Shown here piece after piece: positions 9,062 through 19,315 of a stretch of 64,000 bases of DNA; the first letter of the stretch is position 1; every line of letters begins with the position of its first letter. A program made the translations under genes and the position numbers. The stretch covers positions 96,554 through 160,553 of the forward strand of contig JADGDV010000006.1 in NCBI GenBank assembly GCA_016744695.1. Reading direction: 5' to 3'. Origin of the DNA: Hahellaceae bacterium (GTDB lineage: Bacteria; Pseudomonadota; Gammaproteobacteria; Pseudomonadales; Oleiphilaceae). Under the pieces are notes generated by a model, which was not told where the DNA came from, did no database searches, and saw nothing but the letters and a program-made list of their open reading frames with translations.

Positions 9062-9637
9062 TCAAGACTCCATCAACGATAACAGAATATCTATTTGCTT
9101 TAATCGCTCCATAGGATCAGTAAGCGCTAATAAAAACTGTTTTTCTTTTTTATCAAAAGGCAGCAACTCAGTTAAGCGCCAACCAACATGCCTCCCATCA
9201 AGATAATCAATATCCATATTTAAAGCTTTAACCACTGGATGCCTTACAAGCTGCTCTAATAGTGTTGCTAATTCTTGACACTCATCAGGCAATACCATGT
9301 ACTCTTCATGCATCAGATGCTCAATATCACCACAATACAAGCCATCAAGCCCTTTAAAGTAGCTGGTTACCAATACCTTTGTTTTACCTTCTACAGTAAT
9401 GCCCAACAAGCCATTTTCTAATTTTTGAAAATCAATCAGATTCACATACGTGCCAATATTGTAAAAATCACATTCTCCACCAACCTCTTCTCCCTCTTTA
9501 ATGAGTACCACAACAAAACCTCGATCAGCTTTCATACACTCAGTAAGCATATCCAAGTATCGAGGTTCAAATATTTGCAACGGGATTCGCCCACTCGGGC
9601 ATAGCACCGAATTCAAGGGAAAAAGTGGTGTTTTCAT
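9062..9637 (-). CDS. Lon N-terminal-like (LON substrate-binding) domain protein
   Basis: 191 residues containing only the LON substrate-binding domain: FPLNSVLCPSGRIPLQIFEPRYLDML at the N-terminus, then the beta-rich core GFVVVLIKEGEEVGG. There is no AAA+ ATPase or protease part. Such stand-alone proteins are common in gammaproteobacteria and remain poorly characterised; protein binding or quality control is assumed by analogy with Lon. The start ATG at 9637 leads directly into the conserved LFPL motif. It lies 52 nt downstream of the thioesterase gene on the same strand. Confidence 0.88.
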   Translation of the reverse strand: MKTPLFPLNSVLCPSGRIPLQIFEPRYLDMLTECMKADRGFVVVLIKEGEEVGGECDFYNIGTYVNLIDFQKLENGLLGITVEGKTKVLVTSYFKGLDGLYCGDIEHLMHEEYMVLPDECQELATLLEQLVRHPVVKALNMDIDYLDGRHVGWRLTELLPFDKKEKQFLLALTDPMERLKQIDILLSLMES

Positions 9638-9689
9638 TTAATTATCATTTTCACAGATACCATTATTTCCATCAGACTAATTATTGAGA

Positions 9690-10139
9690 TTAGGCCGACA
9701 CTTTATCTAGTTGAGCTATAAATCCAGCGGGAACTGTCGCGCTTTTTCGTTCAGCATAGTCAAAAAATACTACACTCGTTTTTGCCAGTGCAATTAGGTC
9801 ACCCTTTTCATCACCGCTCTGATCTAAGCGAACAATTCTATAGTAAAACTGACAACTTTTACGGGAAATATCCTGCACAGCAATATCAAACCTCAATAAA
9901 TCTCCATAAAATGTTTCATTTCTATAACTTACCGCTAGGTCAGCAATAACCGTCCCTACACCATCTACATCTATTTCAGAATAACCGATAGATCTAAAAA
10001 ACAAGATCCTTGCCTCATGAATCATAGTCACCATACGATCATGACCAAGGTGATTACCATAGTTTATATCACCAATTCGAACCGCAAGTTCAGTTGAAAA
10101 ATGAGCCTTTTCAGGAAAAACAACTTCAACACGTGACAT
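9690..10139 (-). CDS. 4HBT-family acyl-CoA thioesterase
   Basis: 149 residues from the ATG at 10139, which has AGGAAAG upstream; the frame extends to 10190 but those codons look non-coding. It is a hot-dog fold protein with the motif RIGDINYGNHLGHDRMVTMIHEAR, resembling the active-site helix of YbgC/FadM-like thioesterases, where an Asp or its neighbour activates water. LRFDIAVQDISRKSCQFYY matches the central beta strands. It probably hydrolyses an acyl-CoA, but the chain-length preference cannot be inferred. It is divergent from the K+ channel gene. Confidence 0.87.
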   Translation of the reverse strand: MSRVEVVFPEKAHFSTELAVRIGDINYGNHLGHDRMVTMIHEARILFFRSIGYSEIDVDGVGTVIADLAVSYRNETFYGDLLRFDIAVQDISRKSCQFYYRIVRLDQSGDEKGDLIALAKTSVVFFDYAERKSATVPAGFIAQLDKVSA

Positions 10140-10216
10140 AGATTCTTTCCTAACCTTGAGCAATAATCTGCTAACATAATAAGATAACAACTAATAATCG
10201 AGATCTAAGTTTATCA

Positions 10217-11032
10217 ATGAATGAGAAAAATATCCCTAGAGTAATTGGTTTAGCCGGTGTAGACAGCGGCGAAACAGCCGTAGCCCTTAAGAATGCACGA
10301 AGATTAGAGTGGCCAATGCTTTTAATGGCTATTTGGATCATCATAGAGTGGTATTTACAAGCAAAAGGCGCCGTCTCTGCCGAGATGGTATTAATAACCG
10401 ACTGGTTTATTTGGGGCTTTTTCTTATTTGAAACAACACTACTCACGGCTTTAGTAAGGAACAAATCATATTACCTGATTAGTAACTGGGTCAATCTGGT
10501 GATTATTGTTCTTGGCTTCCCATTATTATGGGAAGCATTCCCTGCAGCTGGCGTACTACGAGCACTTCGCCTTATCGTGATGGCAGGCATCCTTATCCAT
10601 ATTTCCGGGACTGCCAGACGTATTCTTTCGCGGAATCACCTAGGCACAACACTCCTTGTTGGCTTTATCATAACCGTAATGTCAGGCTTTTTAATTGCAG
10701 GCCTTGACCCCGCAATAGAAAGCCCATGGGATGGTATTTGGTGGGCATGGGTTACTGTAACGACGGTTGGCTACGGTGATGTAGTACCTGCAAGTACAGA
10801 AGGTAGATTATTCGGTTCATTTTTGATTTTGATGGGTATCGGTATTTTCTCTATGCTCACCGCCAGTTTCTCTGCCTTTTTTGTCTCTCGGGATGAAAAA
10901 ACCGCCGTACAACGAGAACAGCAAATTCTAGCAAAGCTAGAGTTAATGGAAATGAAAATGCACCATATGGAAAAAGGGATCAACTACCTGACTAAAGTTC
11001 AGCAAGAGGCAAAGAAAAATCAACCTAATTGA
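10217..11032 (+). CDS. Voltage-gated-type K+ channel protein
   Basis: 271 residues. Several hydrophobic helices span about residues 33-190. A pore loop carries the K+ selectivity filter TVGYGD (WAWVTVTTVGYGDVVP), followed by the inner helix and a C-terminal cytosolic coiled-coil-like tail (QREQQILAKLELMEMKMHHMEKG). The region ahead of the pore, with ALRLIVMAGIL, resembles a reduced voltage-sensor-like module. No RCK/TrkA or cyclic-nucleotide domain is attached. Its 3' end overlaps the convergent HDOD gene by 13 nt. Confidence 0.88.
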   Translation: MNEKNIPRVIGLAGVDSGETAVALKNARRLEWPMLLMAIWIIIEWYLQAKGAVSAEMVLITDWFIWGFFLFETTLLTALVRNKSYYLISNWVNLVIIVLGFPLLWEAFPAAGVLRALRLIVMAGILIHISGTARRILSRNHLGTTLLVGFIITVMSGFLIAGLDPAIESPWDGIWWAWVTVTTVGYGDVVPASTEGRLFGSFLILMGIGIFSMLTASFSAFFVSRDEKTAVQREQQILAKLELMEMKMHHMEKGINYLTKVQQEAKKNQPN

Positions 11033-12300
11033 AAATCAGGCCCTAACACTTGTTGAATTTCTTCAATTTTATGACGAGCTTCAACCATTACTTTTAAACT
11101 TCTCTCAGGTGTTAAACCACCGTTAGCCAGTTTTCTAAAAGCAGGCACCTGATTGAACGGAGGCAAATCATTACGCTTTGGACAACCAATAAGTGCATGC
11201 ATTTGAGCGACAATAATAATGTCCGTATAGCCTGCGACATCACTCCCGGAATCAAAGGTCCACTCTTCTGCTTTTGATACCACTTCTATCAAGTCTTGAG
11301 GAAAGCCCCAATGCTCTAAAATGGTACAACCGATCTCCCCTCTCAGTTCATCTATTGCTTCTTTAAGCGCCGTTTCATCTGCATATAAGTCAGGGAAGTT
11401 TTCAGCGTAGGTAATCACAGGAATAGCACCTACATCATGAATCAGGCCAGCTAGCATCGCATGGTCTTTATTCAGACCTGGCGTCAGCTCTGCCAACACA
11501 TAAGCAATAGACGCGACTTCACGAGAGTGACTCCACAACTCAGCCATCGCTTTTTTCAATTCTGGTTTTTTGCTTCTAAAAAGCTCTCGCATTGCAAAAA
11601 CAGTGACCAATTGTTGGGTCGTCTGAATCCCTAGACGAATAACCGAGTCACGACACGATGTCACGTCATTAAAGCCTCTATAAAGAGGGCTATTACAAGA
11701 TTTAATTAACTTAACAGCCATCGCAGGGTCTGCATTCACGACCTTTGCAATATCTTCAGCGGATGTTTCTTCTTTTTCGGCTATTTGTCGAATACGGTAA
11801 GCAACATCAGGCAAACTTGGCAAAGTAAAGTTATTAGTTTTGAGGTCATGATAAAAGTTCATTAACACGTTATACGTGCCCTCTGAACTATCAGTACTTC
11901 CGTCATCAACCTCAAAAGCAACATCAATCTCTTCGTTGACCACTGGCGCTTCTTTCAACAAGCTATTAAGAACGTCTTGTTCAATAACTAAAAATTCAAC
12001 ATCAGTTAGTGCTCTAACGTTATATTGTCTCGGCTGCAGGTGAGCAATCGCGGCACTCGCATTTTCAGTGCCAGCCTCAATCTCTCTTGTGCGGCCATCG
12101 GGCGCTTCAAGCTCTACCTTGCCATTTAAGAGAAAATATTCATGATGATCGCTGGTGCCACGCTCAAGTACCGATTTTCGTTTTTTGAACGATGAGAAAT
12201 GCGCCTTATGCGATAACAGAATTCTCTGATTTTCAGATAAACGGTCAAGAGGGCGAAATTTTTTAAGCATTTCTGCATTGAGCTGAATCATGACGGGCAT
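11020..12300 (-). CDS. cNMP-binding-like domain plus HDOD domain signalling protein
   Basis: 426 residues. Residues about 15-115 form a cyclic-nucleotide-binding-like beta roll (HEYFLLNGKVELEAPDGRT, PRQYNVRALTDVEFLVIEQ). The usual GE of the phosphate-binding cassette is not visible, so nucleotide binding is doubtful. Residues about 155-350 are an HDOD domain (LPSLPDVAYRIRQI, DPAMAVKLIKSCNSPLYRG, LAGLIHDVGAIPVI). HDOD proteins are non-catalytic relatives of HD-GYP domains that act as signalling scaffolds. The role here is unknown; the convergent overlap with the K+ channel gene is probably incidental. Confidence 0.88.
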   Translation of the reverse strand: MPVMIQLNAEMLKKFRPLDRLSENQRILLSHKAHFSSFKKRKSVLERGTSDHHEYFLLNGKVELEAPDGRTREIEAGTENASAAIAHLQPRQYNVRALTDVEFLVIEQDVLNSLLKEAPVVNEEIDVAFEVDDGSTDSSEGTYNVLMNFYHDLKTNNFTLPSLPDVAYRIRQIAEKEETSAEDIAKVVNADPAMAVKLIKSCNSPLYRGFNDVTSCRDSVIRLGIQTTQQLVTVFAMRELFRSKKPELKKAMAELWSHSREVASIAYVLAELTPGLNKDHAMLAGLIHDVGAIPVITYAENFPDLYADETALKEAIDELRGEIGCTILEHWGFPQDLIEVVSKAEEWTFDSGSDVAGYTDIIIVAQMHALIGCPKRNDLPPFNQVPAFRKLANGGLTPERSLKVMVEARHKIEEIQQVLGPDFQLG

Positions 12301-12511
12301 TAACAGAACCTATTCCTTGATGATATTTAGGCCATTCTCAATAAAAGTCTAACAGGTATTACTTTGATTGTACGATAGAATTCAAAGAACTCCTCATGAG
12401 AGTATTAATTCCATCCATCATCTCTGGTATGCTTGCAATATTGCGTACCTAAACATATTGCGACTAATTGTCACTATTACTTTTTACTACGACGTTCAGG
12501 AATAAGACCTC

Positions 12512-14356
12512 ATGCCAATATACCGCTCCAAAACATCTACAGCCGGCCGCAACATGGCTGGAGCTCGTGCTTTATGGCGCGCTACAGGAATGAAAGATGA
12601 CGATTTCAAAAAACCGATCATTGCGGTTGCCAATTCGTTTACACAGTTTGTTCCCGGCCACGTTCATTTAAAAGATTTAGGGCAGCTAGTCTGTAGAGAA
12701 ATTGAAAAAGCAGGCGGTGTTGCGAAAGAGTTTGATACCATAGCCATTGATGATGGTATCGCAATGGGCCATGACGGCATGTTATATAGCCTGCCTTCTC
12801 GTGACTTAATTGCAGACTCTGTAGAGTATATGGTTAATGGTCACTGTGCCGATGCCTTGGTCTGCATATCTAATTGCGACAAAATCACACCAGGCATGGT
12901 GAATGCGGCATTACGCCTAAACATTCCTACTATTTTTGTATCTGGCGGCCCAATGGAGGCAGGCAAGACTAAACTGTCTGAACATAAGCTTGACCTTGTA
13001 GATGCTATGGTGATTGCGGCTGACCCAGACGCTGACGATGAGTTAGTTGAAGAATACGAGCGTAGTGCCTGCCCTACCTGTGGTTCATGCTCAGGGATGT
13101 TCACAGCAAACTCAATGAACTGTCTCACCGAAGCCATCGGCTTGTCTTTACCCGGAAACGGCACTGTACTGGCCACTCACGCCGATCGTGAACAACTATT
13201 CCTTGATGCAGGCAGAACGATCGTCGATATTACCCGTCGCTATTATGAGCAAGATGATGAATCAGTACTACCCCGTTCAATAGCTAGTCGAAAAGCATTC
13301 GAAAATGCCATGACCCTTGATATTGCAATGGGCGGCTCAACCAATACCATTTTACACCTATTGGCTGCGGCTCAGGAAGCAGGTGTAGATTTCGATTTAA
13401 AACAAATGAATGCGCTTTCTCATAAAGTACCTCAGCTTTGTAAAGTGGCACCTAACTCTCCCGACTACCATATGGAAGACGTGCACCGAGCAGGTGGCAT
13501 CATGGCTATTTTAGGTGAACTGGATCGTGCTGGCTTACTGCATACAGACCTACCAACTGTTCACTCCAAAACCATGGCTGAAGCATTAGATAAATGGGAC
13601 ATTATGCGAAATAATGACCCTGCTGTTGCAGAGTTTTATAAGGCAGGCCCTGGAGGCGTTCCAACACAAACGGCCTTCAGCCAAAGTACACGCTGGCCTA
13701 GCTTGGACGGAGATAGAGAAACCGGTTGTATTCGCTCAAAAGAAAACGCTTATTCTCAAGAAGGTGGCTTAGCCGTACTTTATGGCAATATTGCAGAAGA
13801 TGGCTGTGTTGTAAAAACGGCTGGGGTCGATGAATCTATTCTATTGTTCAATGGCACAGCAAAGATATTTGAAAGCCAAGATGATTCAGTTGCAGCCATA
13901 CTCGCTGACCAGGTAAAAGAAGGCGATGTTGTTATTATTCGCTACGAAGGCCCTAAAGGTGGACCGGGCATGCAGGAAATGCTCTATCCAACCAGCTACC
14001 TTAAATCTAAGGGTTTAGGTAAAGCATGCGCCCTACTGACTGATGGTCGTTTTTCTGGTGGTACTTCTGGTCTTTCAATTGGTCACGCATCACCTGAAGC
14101 TGCATCAGGTGGCGCTATTGGTCTGATAGAAGAAGGTGACGGCATAACTATTGATATTCCAAACCGAACAATCAATGTTAATGTGAGTGATGAAGAACTA
14201 GCCACTCGAAGAGCCGCAATGGATGCTAAAGGTAAAGATGGCTGGAAGCCTGCTTTACCACGCAAGCGTAAGGTATCTGCTGCGCTTAAAGCGTATGCTA
14301 TGTTGGCAACGAGTGCGGATAAAGGTGCCGTTAGAAACTTAGATATGTTGGATTAA
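12512..14356 (+). CDS. ilvD: Dihydroxy-acid dehydratase IlvD
   Basis: 614 residues, close to E. coli IlvD (616). It dehydrates dihydroxy-isovalerate and dihydroxy-methylvalerate in branched-chain amino acid synthesis and carries an iron-sulfur cluster. Conserved cysteine motifs are present: [12 protein letters not shown] and [19 protein letters not shown]. The C-terminal signature [16 protein letters not shown] is also intact. AGGAAT lies 9 nt before the ATG. The gene stands alone on the plus strand; other ilv genes are not in the window. It is followed at once by a REP-like hairpin. Confidence 0.98.
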   Translation: MPIYRSKTSTAGRNMAGARALWRATGMKDDDFKKPIIAVANSFTQFVPGHVHLKDLGQLVCREIEKAGGVAKEFDTIAIDDGIAMGHDGMLYSLPSRDLIADSVEYMVNGHCADALVCISNCDKITPGMVNAALRLNIPTIFVSGGPMEAGKTKLSEHKLDLVDAMVIAADPDADDELVEEYERSACPTCGSCSGMFTANSMNCLTEAIGLSLPGNGTVLATHADREQLFLDAGRTIVDITRRYYEQDDESVLPRSIASRKAFENAMTLDIAMGGSTNTILHLLAAAQEAGVDFDLKQMNALSHKVPQLCKVAPNSPDYHMEDVHRAGGIMAILGELDRAGLLHTDLPTVHSKTMAEALDKWDIMRNNDPAVAEFYKAGPGGVPTQTAFSQSTRWPSLDGDRETGCIRSKENAYSQEGGLAVLYGNIAEDGCVVKTAGVDESILLFNGTAKIFESQDDSVAAILADQVKEGDVVIIRYEGPKGGPGMQEMLYPTSYLKSKGLGKACALLTDGRFSGGTSGLSIGHASPEAASGGAIGLIEEGDGITIDIPNRTINVNVSDEELATRRAAMDAKGKDGWKPALPRKRKVSAALKAYAMLATSADKGAVRNLDMLD

Positions 14357-14363
14357 TTATTCG

Positions 14364-14391
14364 TCGTAGGGTGTGCCGTGCGCACCCTACG
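14364..14391 (+). repeat. REP-like repeat copy 2, forming a perfect hairpin
   Basis: This copy (core 14366-14386) has the extended arms CGTAGGGTG (14365-14373) and CACCCTACG (14383-14391), a perfect 9-bp stem around a short loop. It lies between the convergent ilvD and folA genes, 8 nt after the ilvD stop. It may act as a two-way transcription barrier, though no strong T-run follows. Related copies are at 9033 and 31012. Confidence 0.82.
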
Positions 14392-14401
14392 TACTATTAC
14401 C

Positions 14402-14905
14402 TTACTTACGATCATAGGCAATAAAACTGTAATCATAAGGGTTAGGGTCTTCGGCCTTATAATCTTCTCGTGCCACTTCACTCCACTGCCCCCAGTCAAC
14501 CTCAGTAAACCAAGCATCGCCTTCAACGTCAGCATGAACTTGCGTCAAATAAATACGGTCAACACTATTCAATGAAGTCTGATAAATTTGATCACCACCA
14601 ATAATCATCACTTCATCCACACCATCAATTAATGCGGTGGCTTCTGCTTTAGCAAATGCCTCATCTAAGCTATGCACAACCGTTACGCCTGAGTGCTGCC
14701 AATCAGTATTGCGTGTAATAACAAGATTCAAACGGCCAGGTAACGGTTTTCCAATAGACTCGAATGTCTTACGCCCCATAATTATGGGTTTCCCCATGGT
14801 CACCGACTTAAAATACTTAAGATCATTAGGCAAATACCAAGGCAGTTTATTATTCCTACCTATCACTCGATTTTCAGCCATCGCAACAATAATTGACTTT
14901 TTCAT
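14402..14905 (-). CDS. folA: Dihydrofolate reductase
   Basis: 167 residues. The N-terminus IIVAMAENRVIGRNNKLPWYLPNDLKYF contains the substrate-binding WxLPxDL motif. IMGRKTFESIGKPLPGR binds NADPH, and VMIIGGDQIYQ is the conserved second nucleotide-binding stretch. It reduces dihydrofolate to tetrahydrofolate, recycling the cofactor oxidised by ThyA, which is encoded about 4 kb away at 18464-19315. The catalytic acid is the Asp of LPNDL. Confidence 0.97.
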   Translation of the reverse strand: MKKSIIVAMAENRVIGRNNKLPWYLPNDLKYFKSVTMGKPIIMGRKTFESIGKPLPGRLNLVITRNTDWQHSGVTVVHSLDEAFAKAEATALIDGVDEVMIIGGDQIYQTSLNSVDRIYLTQVHADVEGDAWFTEVDWGQWSEVAREDYKAEDPNPYDYSFIAYDRK

Positions 14906-15125
14906 ACCTCAAACAACCCTCATAGTCGGCAATTTTAATATCTAAATCTATTTTACGTTATCAACACGTTTAAGAAACCTCGCATAACCGAAAATCATGT
15001 CTATTCTTAAAGAAAATAAAACTTAAACGATTATAACAAAGGGAATTGGGCTAATTTCATCGCCTCACCCACTTTAATCGTACCTAATTTAGATATTACT
15101 AAGTGATGCTCGGGAGCCAAGATAC

Positions 15126-18100
15126 ATGAAGATCAACATGCCGGTCACGGATAACGAGATTAATTTTGCAGAAGAAGACACTCTCGTTTCAATAACAGAC
15201 CTCAAAGGAACAATCACCTACGTTAACCAAGAATTCATTGATGTCAGTGGTTTCACTGAAGCTGAACTTATTGGTAAGAACCACAACATGGTTCGCCACC
15301 CCGACATGCCTCCCGAAGCATTTCAAGATTTATGGGATACCCTAAAAGCAGGAAAACCCTGGGTTCAAATGGTAAAAAACCGTTGTAAAAATGGTGATTA
15401 TTACTGGGTTAAAGCAAATGTTACACCGGTATGGAAAGACGGTAATATTGTTGAATACATGTCAGTAAGGGCAAAACCGACCCGTGAAGAAATTACGGCA
15501 GCGATAGGTGCACTCCAACTTGTTAAAGATGGCAAACTAAAGCTTGTTAATGGTAACCCTGTTAAAACAGGATTATCAGCATTAATGAACAAATTTGGCA
15601 ATATCAAATTAAAGCATCAGTTCATAACGATTGGCGTTATTTTCGCCTTTTTGATCATATCCATTGCAGCTCAACTAAAAATTCAGAACGATAACGTAAA
15701 TTTTTCAAAAAAAGAGTTACTAGGTAGCGAGTATGTTCGACCTATTCGCCAATTACTTGAACTAGTACCTCAGCACAGAGGTATGACTAACGCATTCCTC
15801 AAAGGTAATAAAGATTTTGAAAGCAAGATACTTCAGCGTCGTAATGACATTGAAGATGCCTTCAGATTCGCCTTCGAGATTGACGAACAAATAGGCACTC
15901 AACTCAAGACAACTGATGACCTTAATAAAATATATAATGACTGGAAATCACTTAAATCACTCGCATTTTCACTTACCTCAGCTCAGAGTTTCACTCGCCA
16001 CACAGAGCTGATTAATGAAATTTTAGAGCTCATTATTCATGTAGGGGATACATCTAACTTAGTACTTGATCCGGAGCTAGACAGCTACTACCTCATGGAT
16101 CTTATCATCCATCAAATACCCCAACTGGTAGAGTATATGGGGCAGGCGCGGGGAATTGGGGCAGGCATTATAGCTATTAATAGCGAAATTCCTGAATATC
16201 AGAAAGAAAAGTTAGTCCACCTTATTGTTGCACTAGAAATTACTCATAAAGGAATTAGTGCCGCATATAATAATGGGGCAAACGCAAATAAAGAAATATC
16301 TAAAATATTGGGCACTCAGGACACTAAAGCCGAAGCCGCTATTGTTAGTTTTATTAATTTAGTCACAGAAGTGAAAAATGGAGAGTACTCAGGTGACGCA
16401 CAAAACTTCTTCAACACTGGTTCTGCAGCCATCAATGAGTCATTTAAACTATATGATCAGTCTGATGACTTGCTACACCTCCTGCTTGAAAGGCGTATTA
16501 GCCATTTAAATTTAACCCTATATTCTATTATTTCAATCACTATTATATCGATAATTCTCGTCTTTTTTACAGGCTTAACAGTAAGCCGCAATATTCTTCG
16601 AACAATTAAAGAAAGCCTAACTAATTTCGCTGCGATAAGCGGTGGGGATTACAGTCAAACTCTTGAAACTAGAGGTAATAATGAGCTCTCTGACCTGACC
16701 CGAGCCATCACCACAATGAGAATTAAGATTGGCTTTGATGTTGAAGATGCAACCAAGAAAGCGGCGGCATCCACTCGAATTAAGGAAGCATTAGATAATG
16801 TAAGCGCCAACGTTATGGTAGCTGACAGAGACCGTAATATTATTTATATGAACGAAGCGGTCATCAAAACACTTCAAAATGCAGAATCTGACATTCAAAA
16901 AGATCTTCCCGACTTTAATGTTTCTACATTAATGGGCACATCGATCGACACTTTCCATAAAAACCCAGCACATCAAGAAAAATTGCTTGAAAATCTCACA
17001 ACCACTTTTGATGCTGAATTACTGATAGGAGGTCGTAGCATGGACCTTTCCGTCAACCCCATCAGAAATGAGCAAGGCAACAGGCTAGGAACAGTCGTAG
17101 AGTGGACAGATCGTACGATTGAAGTGGGCATTGAAAGAGAAATTGATGAAATTGTTGATGCGGCCTCTAAAGGAGACTTATCAAAACGTGTCTCACTCGA
17201 AGGAAAAGAAGGCTTCTTTGAAAAACTTAGCTTAGGCCTCAACCAGTTGCTTGAAAGCTCTTCATCATTCGTCTCTGATATAGGTCAGCTATTCTCTTCT
17301 CTATCTGAAGGTGACTTAACTCAACCCATAAACCAAGACTACCAAGGTGATTTCGAAACAATAAAAGTTGATGCGAATAACACACTTAATAAACTAACAG
17401 AAATATTAACCCAAATTAGGGAAGCCGCAAATACCGTTCATACGGCGGCTAATGAAATCGCTCAGGGCAATACGGATCTCAGCCAGAGAACCGAAGAACA
17501 AGCTAGCTCTCTGGAAGAAACCGCATCCAGTATGGAGGAGATTACGGCGACAGTTAAACAAAGTTCAGATAACTCCAACGAAGCTAACCAACTTGCAACG
17601 GAAGCAAAAGGTAAGGCCGAGCAAGGAGGAAGCACCGTTCAGGAAGCGGTTGGTGCAATGAAAGAAATACTCACGTCGAGCAACCGAATTAATGACATTA
17701 TCGGTGTAATTGATGAAATTGCCTTCCAAACCAACCTTCTGGCGTTAAACGCAGCCGTTGAAGCAGCAAGAGCCGGTGAGCAAGGTCGAGGTTTTGCGGT
17801 AGTTGCTGGCGAGGTACGTAACCTATCTAAGCGCTCTGCTGACGCAGCGAAAGAAATTAAAGATTTAATCAGGGATAGTGTCGTTAAAGTAGAGACAGGT
17901 TCTACTTTAGTGAATGAATCAGGTGATACATTAAGCTCGATTGTTCATGCAGTAGACCGCGTTGCTGGCATGATAGCTGAAGTTAATAATGCTGCAGCAG
18001 AACAAACCTCAGGTATAGAACAAATAAACCAAGCCGTTGCACAAATGGACGAGATGACGCAACAAAACGCCGCTCTAGTTGAAGAGGCTTCTGCAGCCAG

Positions 18101-18302
18101 TGAAGCGATGTCGGAACAAGCATCAAGTATGAACAGGCTGATAGGGTTCTTCAAAATAGGAGATTTCACAGCGGAGGCTACTCCGCCAGAACAAGCACCT
18201 GAGACTATTCAGACGTATAAACCTCAAACGACTGGAACAGCTAACTCAGGCGGAGGAAATGCAGCATCGTTCTCAAATAATGATGACTGGGAGGATTTTT
18301 AG
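15126..18302 (+). CDS. Large PAS-containing methyl-accepting chemotaxis protein
   Basis: 1058 residues, about twice the usual receptor length. The order is: an Aer-type PAS domain (about 10-125, [21 protein letters not shown]); transmembrane helix about 166-186; a predicted helical extracytoplasmic sensor about 190-455 ([14 protein letters not shown] resembles NIT-type sensors); a second helix about 462-485; HAMP; a second PAS about 550-660; a further HAMP-like linker; then the signalling domain with [23 protein letters not shown] near 863. It ends in DDWEDF, which resembles the CheR-tethering pentapeptide (NWETF in E. coli). GGGAG lies 9 nt before the ATG. The ligand is not predictable. A weak sigma-28-like site lies near 15008. 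Confidence 0.94.
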   Translation: MKINMPVTDNEINFAEEDTLVSITDLKGTITYVNQEFIDVSGFTEAELIGKNHNMVRHPDMPPEAFQDLWDTLKAGKPWVQMVKNRCKNGDYYWVKANVTPVWKDGNIVEYMSVRAKPTREEITAAIGALQLVKDGKLKLVNGNPVKTGLSALMNKFGNIKLKHQFITIGVIFAFLIISIAAQLKIQNDNVNFSKKELLGSEYVRPIRQLLELVPQHRGMTNAFLKGNKDFESKILQRRNDIEDAFRFAFEIDEQIGTQLKTTDDLNKIYNDWKSLKSLAFSLTSAQSFTRHTELINEILELIIHVGDTSNLVLDPELDSYYLMDLIIHQIPQLVEYMGQARGIGAGIIAINSEIPEYQKEKLVHLIVALEITHKGISAAYNNGANANKEISKILGTQDTKAEAAIVSFINLVTEVKNGEYSGDAQNFFNTGSAAINESFKLYDQSDDLLHLLLERRISHLNLTLYSIISITIISIILVFFTGLTVSRNILRTIKESLTNFAAISGGDYSQTLETRGNNELSDLTRAITTMRIKIGFDVEDATKKAAASTRIKEALDNVSANVMVADRDRNIIYMNEAVIKTLQNAESDIQKDLPDFNVSTLMGTSIDTFHKNPAHQEKLLENLTTTFDAELLIGGRSMDLSVNPIRNEQGNRLGTVVEWTDRTIEVGIEREIDEIVDAASKGDLSKRVSLEGKEGFFEKLSLGLNQLLESSSSFVSDIGQLFSSLSEGDLTQPINQDYQGDFETIKVDANNTLNKLTEILTQIREAANTVHTAANEIAQGNTDLSQRTEEQASSLEETASSMEEITATVKQSSDNSNEANQLATEAKGKAEQGGSTVQEAVGAMKEILTSSNRINDIIGVIDEIAFQTNLLALNAAVEAARAGEQGRGFAVVAGEVRNLSKRSADAAKEIKDLIRDSVVKVETGSTLVNESGDTLSSIVHAVDRVAGMIAEVNNAAAEQTSGIEQINQAVAQMDEMTQQNAALVEEASAASEAMSEQASSMNRLIGFFKIGDFTAEATPPEQAPETIQTYKPQTTGTANSGGGNAASFSNNDDWEDF

Positions 18303-18317
18303 AAAAATATAGACCCC

Positions 18318-18443
18318 GTAGCCGTGATGTAGGGAGGCACGACCGGAATCAAGGGATTCACCATTGAGCTCTAAATATGCTCAATGGTGGTTTTAACTTT
18401 TTAGACAAATCCCCTTGATTCCGTTTTACTCCATCACGGCTAC
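18318..18443. repeat. Three-tier nested palindrome between the chemoreceptor and thyA
   Basis: Three inverted-repeat pairs share one centre. Outer: GTAGCCGTGATG at 18318-18329 with CATCACGGCTAC at 18432-18443. Middle: CGGAATCAAGGG at 18344-18355 with CCCTTGATTCCG at 18412-18423. Inner: CACCATTGAGC at 18359-18369 with GCTCAATGGTG at 18379-18389. All arms are perfect over 11-12 bp. The inner loop is 9 nt. It fills the gap between convergent genes, and either strand would fold into a long interrupted hairpin. It could be a MITE-like or REP-type element, or a bidirectional terminator. Confidence 0.85.
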
Positions 18444-18463
18444 AGCTAATTTATAACCATGAT

Positions 18464-19315
18464 TTAAACAGAAAAAGGGTAAGCAATTGGCTCATGGTAT
18501 TGATATCCACTTACCTCAAAATCATCTAACGTCACCCATGTTTCCAAATCTTCAAGTGTCTTTATATCAGGGTTAATATGCAACTTAGGGGCAGCATAAG
18601 GCTCGCGCTTTAATTGCACATCTCGCATCAACGCTAACTGATCTTCATATATGTGTGCATTTACAATCTTATGATATGCCCTACCCGCTTTATTCCCTGT
18701 AATCTGAGCCATTAATGCAAGAAAGGTAAATACCTGTATTTGATTAAAGTTCTGACCAAGCGGCACGTCACAAGAACGCTGTGATGATGTTAAGTACAGT
18801 ATGCCGTCTAGCAATGAAAATGTATGTGTATGCATGCAAGGGCGCAAACAACCCAAGTGAAACTCTCCAGGATTGTAAAAAGAAAGAATCTCCCCTCTAT
18901 CATCTATCCCGTTCGATAAATCATCAACAATCTTTCGAAGTTGATCAACCGTGCCGCCATCAGGCTTTTGCCATGCACGCCCTTGAACGCCGTACACGCG
19001 CCCCATATCATTCTCACCTGTACGATGAGGATTATTCAACCATGCTTCATTGTCATTGGCATTAGCCATCCATGTAGGTGTACCTAATGCTTTAAATTCA
19101 GCCGCATTATTAATACCCCTAATATACCCAAGCAACTCAGCTATCGCCGCCTTCCAGAAACTCTTACGTGTGGTTACCAAGGGGAATTCATTGGCAGCGA
19201 CATTGTATTCCAAATCAGCATTAATAATGGTTAAGCAACGCTTCCCTGTTCGATCATTCTCAACCCACGTGCCTTCATCAACAATTCGCTGACATAAATC
19301 TAAATATGCTTTCAT
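18464..19315 (-). CDS. thyA: Thymidylate synthase ThyA (283-residue Vibrio-like form)
   Basis: 283 residues. It methylates dUMP to dTMP using methylene-tetrahydrofolate. The catalytic cysteine lies in [12 protein letters not shown], and the phosphate-binding [13 protein letters not shown] motif follows. Length and sequence resemble the Vibrio/Pseudoalteromonas type more than the 264-residue E. coli enzyme (where the catalytic motif is PCH). The ATG overlaps the lgt stop by one base (TAATG), indicating coupled translation with lgt, the usual lgt-thyA pairing. Confidence 0.97.
   Translation of the reverse strand: MKAYLDLCQRIVDEGTWVENDRTGKRCLTIINADLEYNVAANEFPLVTTRKSFWKAAIAELLGYIRGINNAAEFKALGTPTWMANANDNEAWLNNPHRTGENDMGRVYGVQGRAWQKPDGGTVDQLRKIVDDLSNGIDDRGEILSFYNPGEFHLGCLRPCMHTHTFSLLDGILYLTSSQRSCDVPLGQNFNQIQVFTFLALMAQITGNKAGRAYHKIVNAHIYEDQLALMRDVQLKREPYAAPKLHINPDIKTLEDLETWVTLDDFEVSGYQYHEPIAYPFSV

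Noticed and set aside
11020..11032. Functional link between the K+ channel and the HDOD gene from their 13-nt convergent overlap
   Set aside because: Short tail-to-tail overlaps are common in compact genomes and do not indicate a shared function.
15008..15033. Sigma-28-like promoter ahead of the chemoreceptor (TAAA ... CGATTA)
   Set aside because: The spacing between TAAA and CGAT is one base short of the consensus and the surrounding bases match poorly; in such A+T-rich DNA this can arise by chance.
18781..19065. Plus-strand frame opposite thyA
   Set aside because: Antisense to conserved ThyA motifs; composition is not protein-like.
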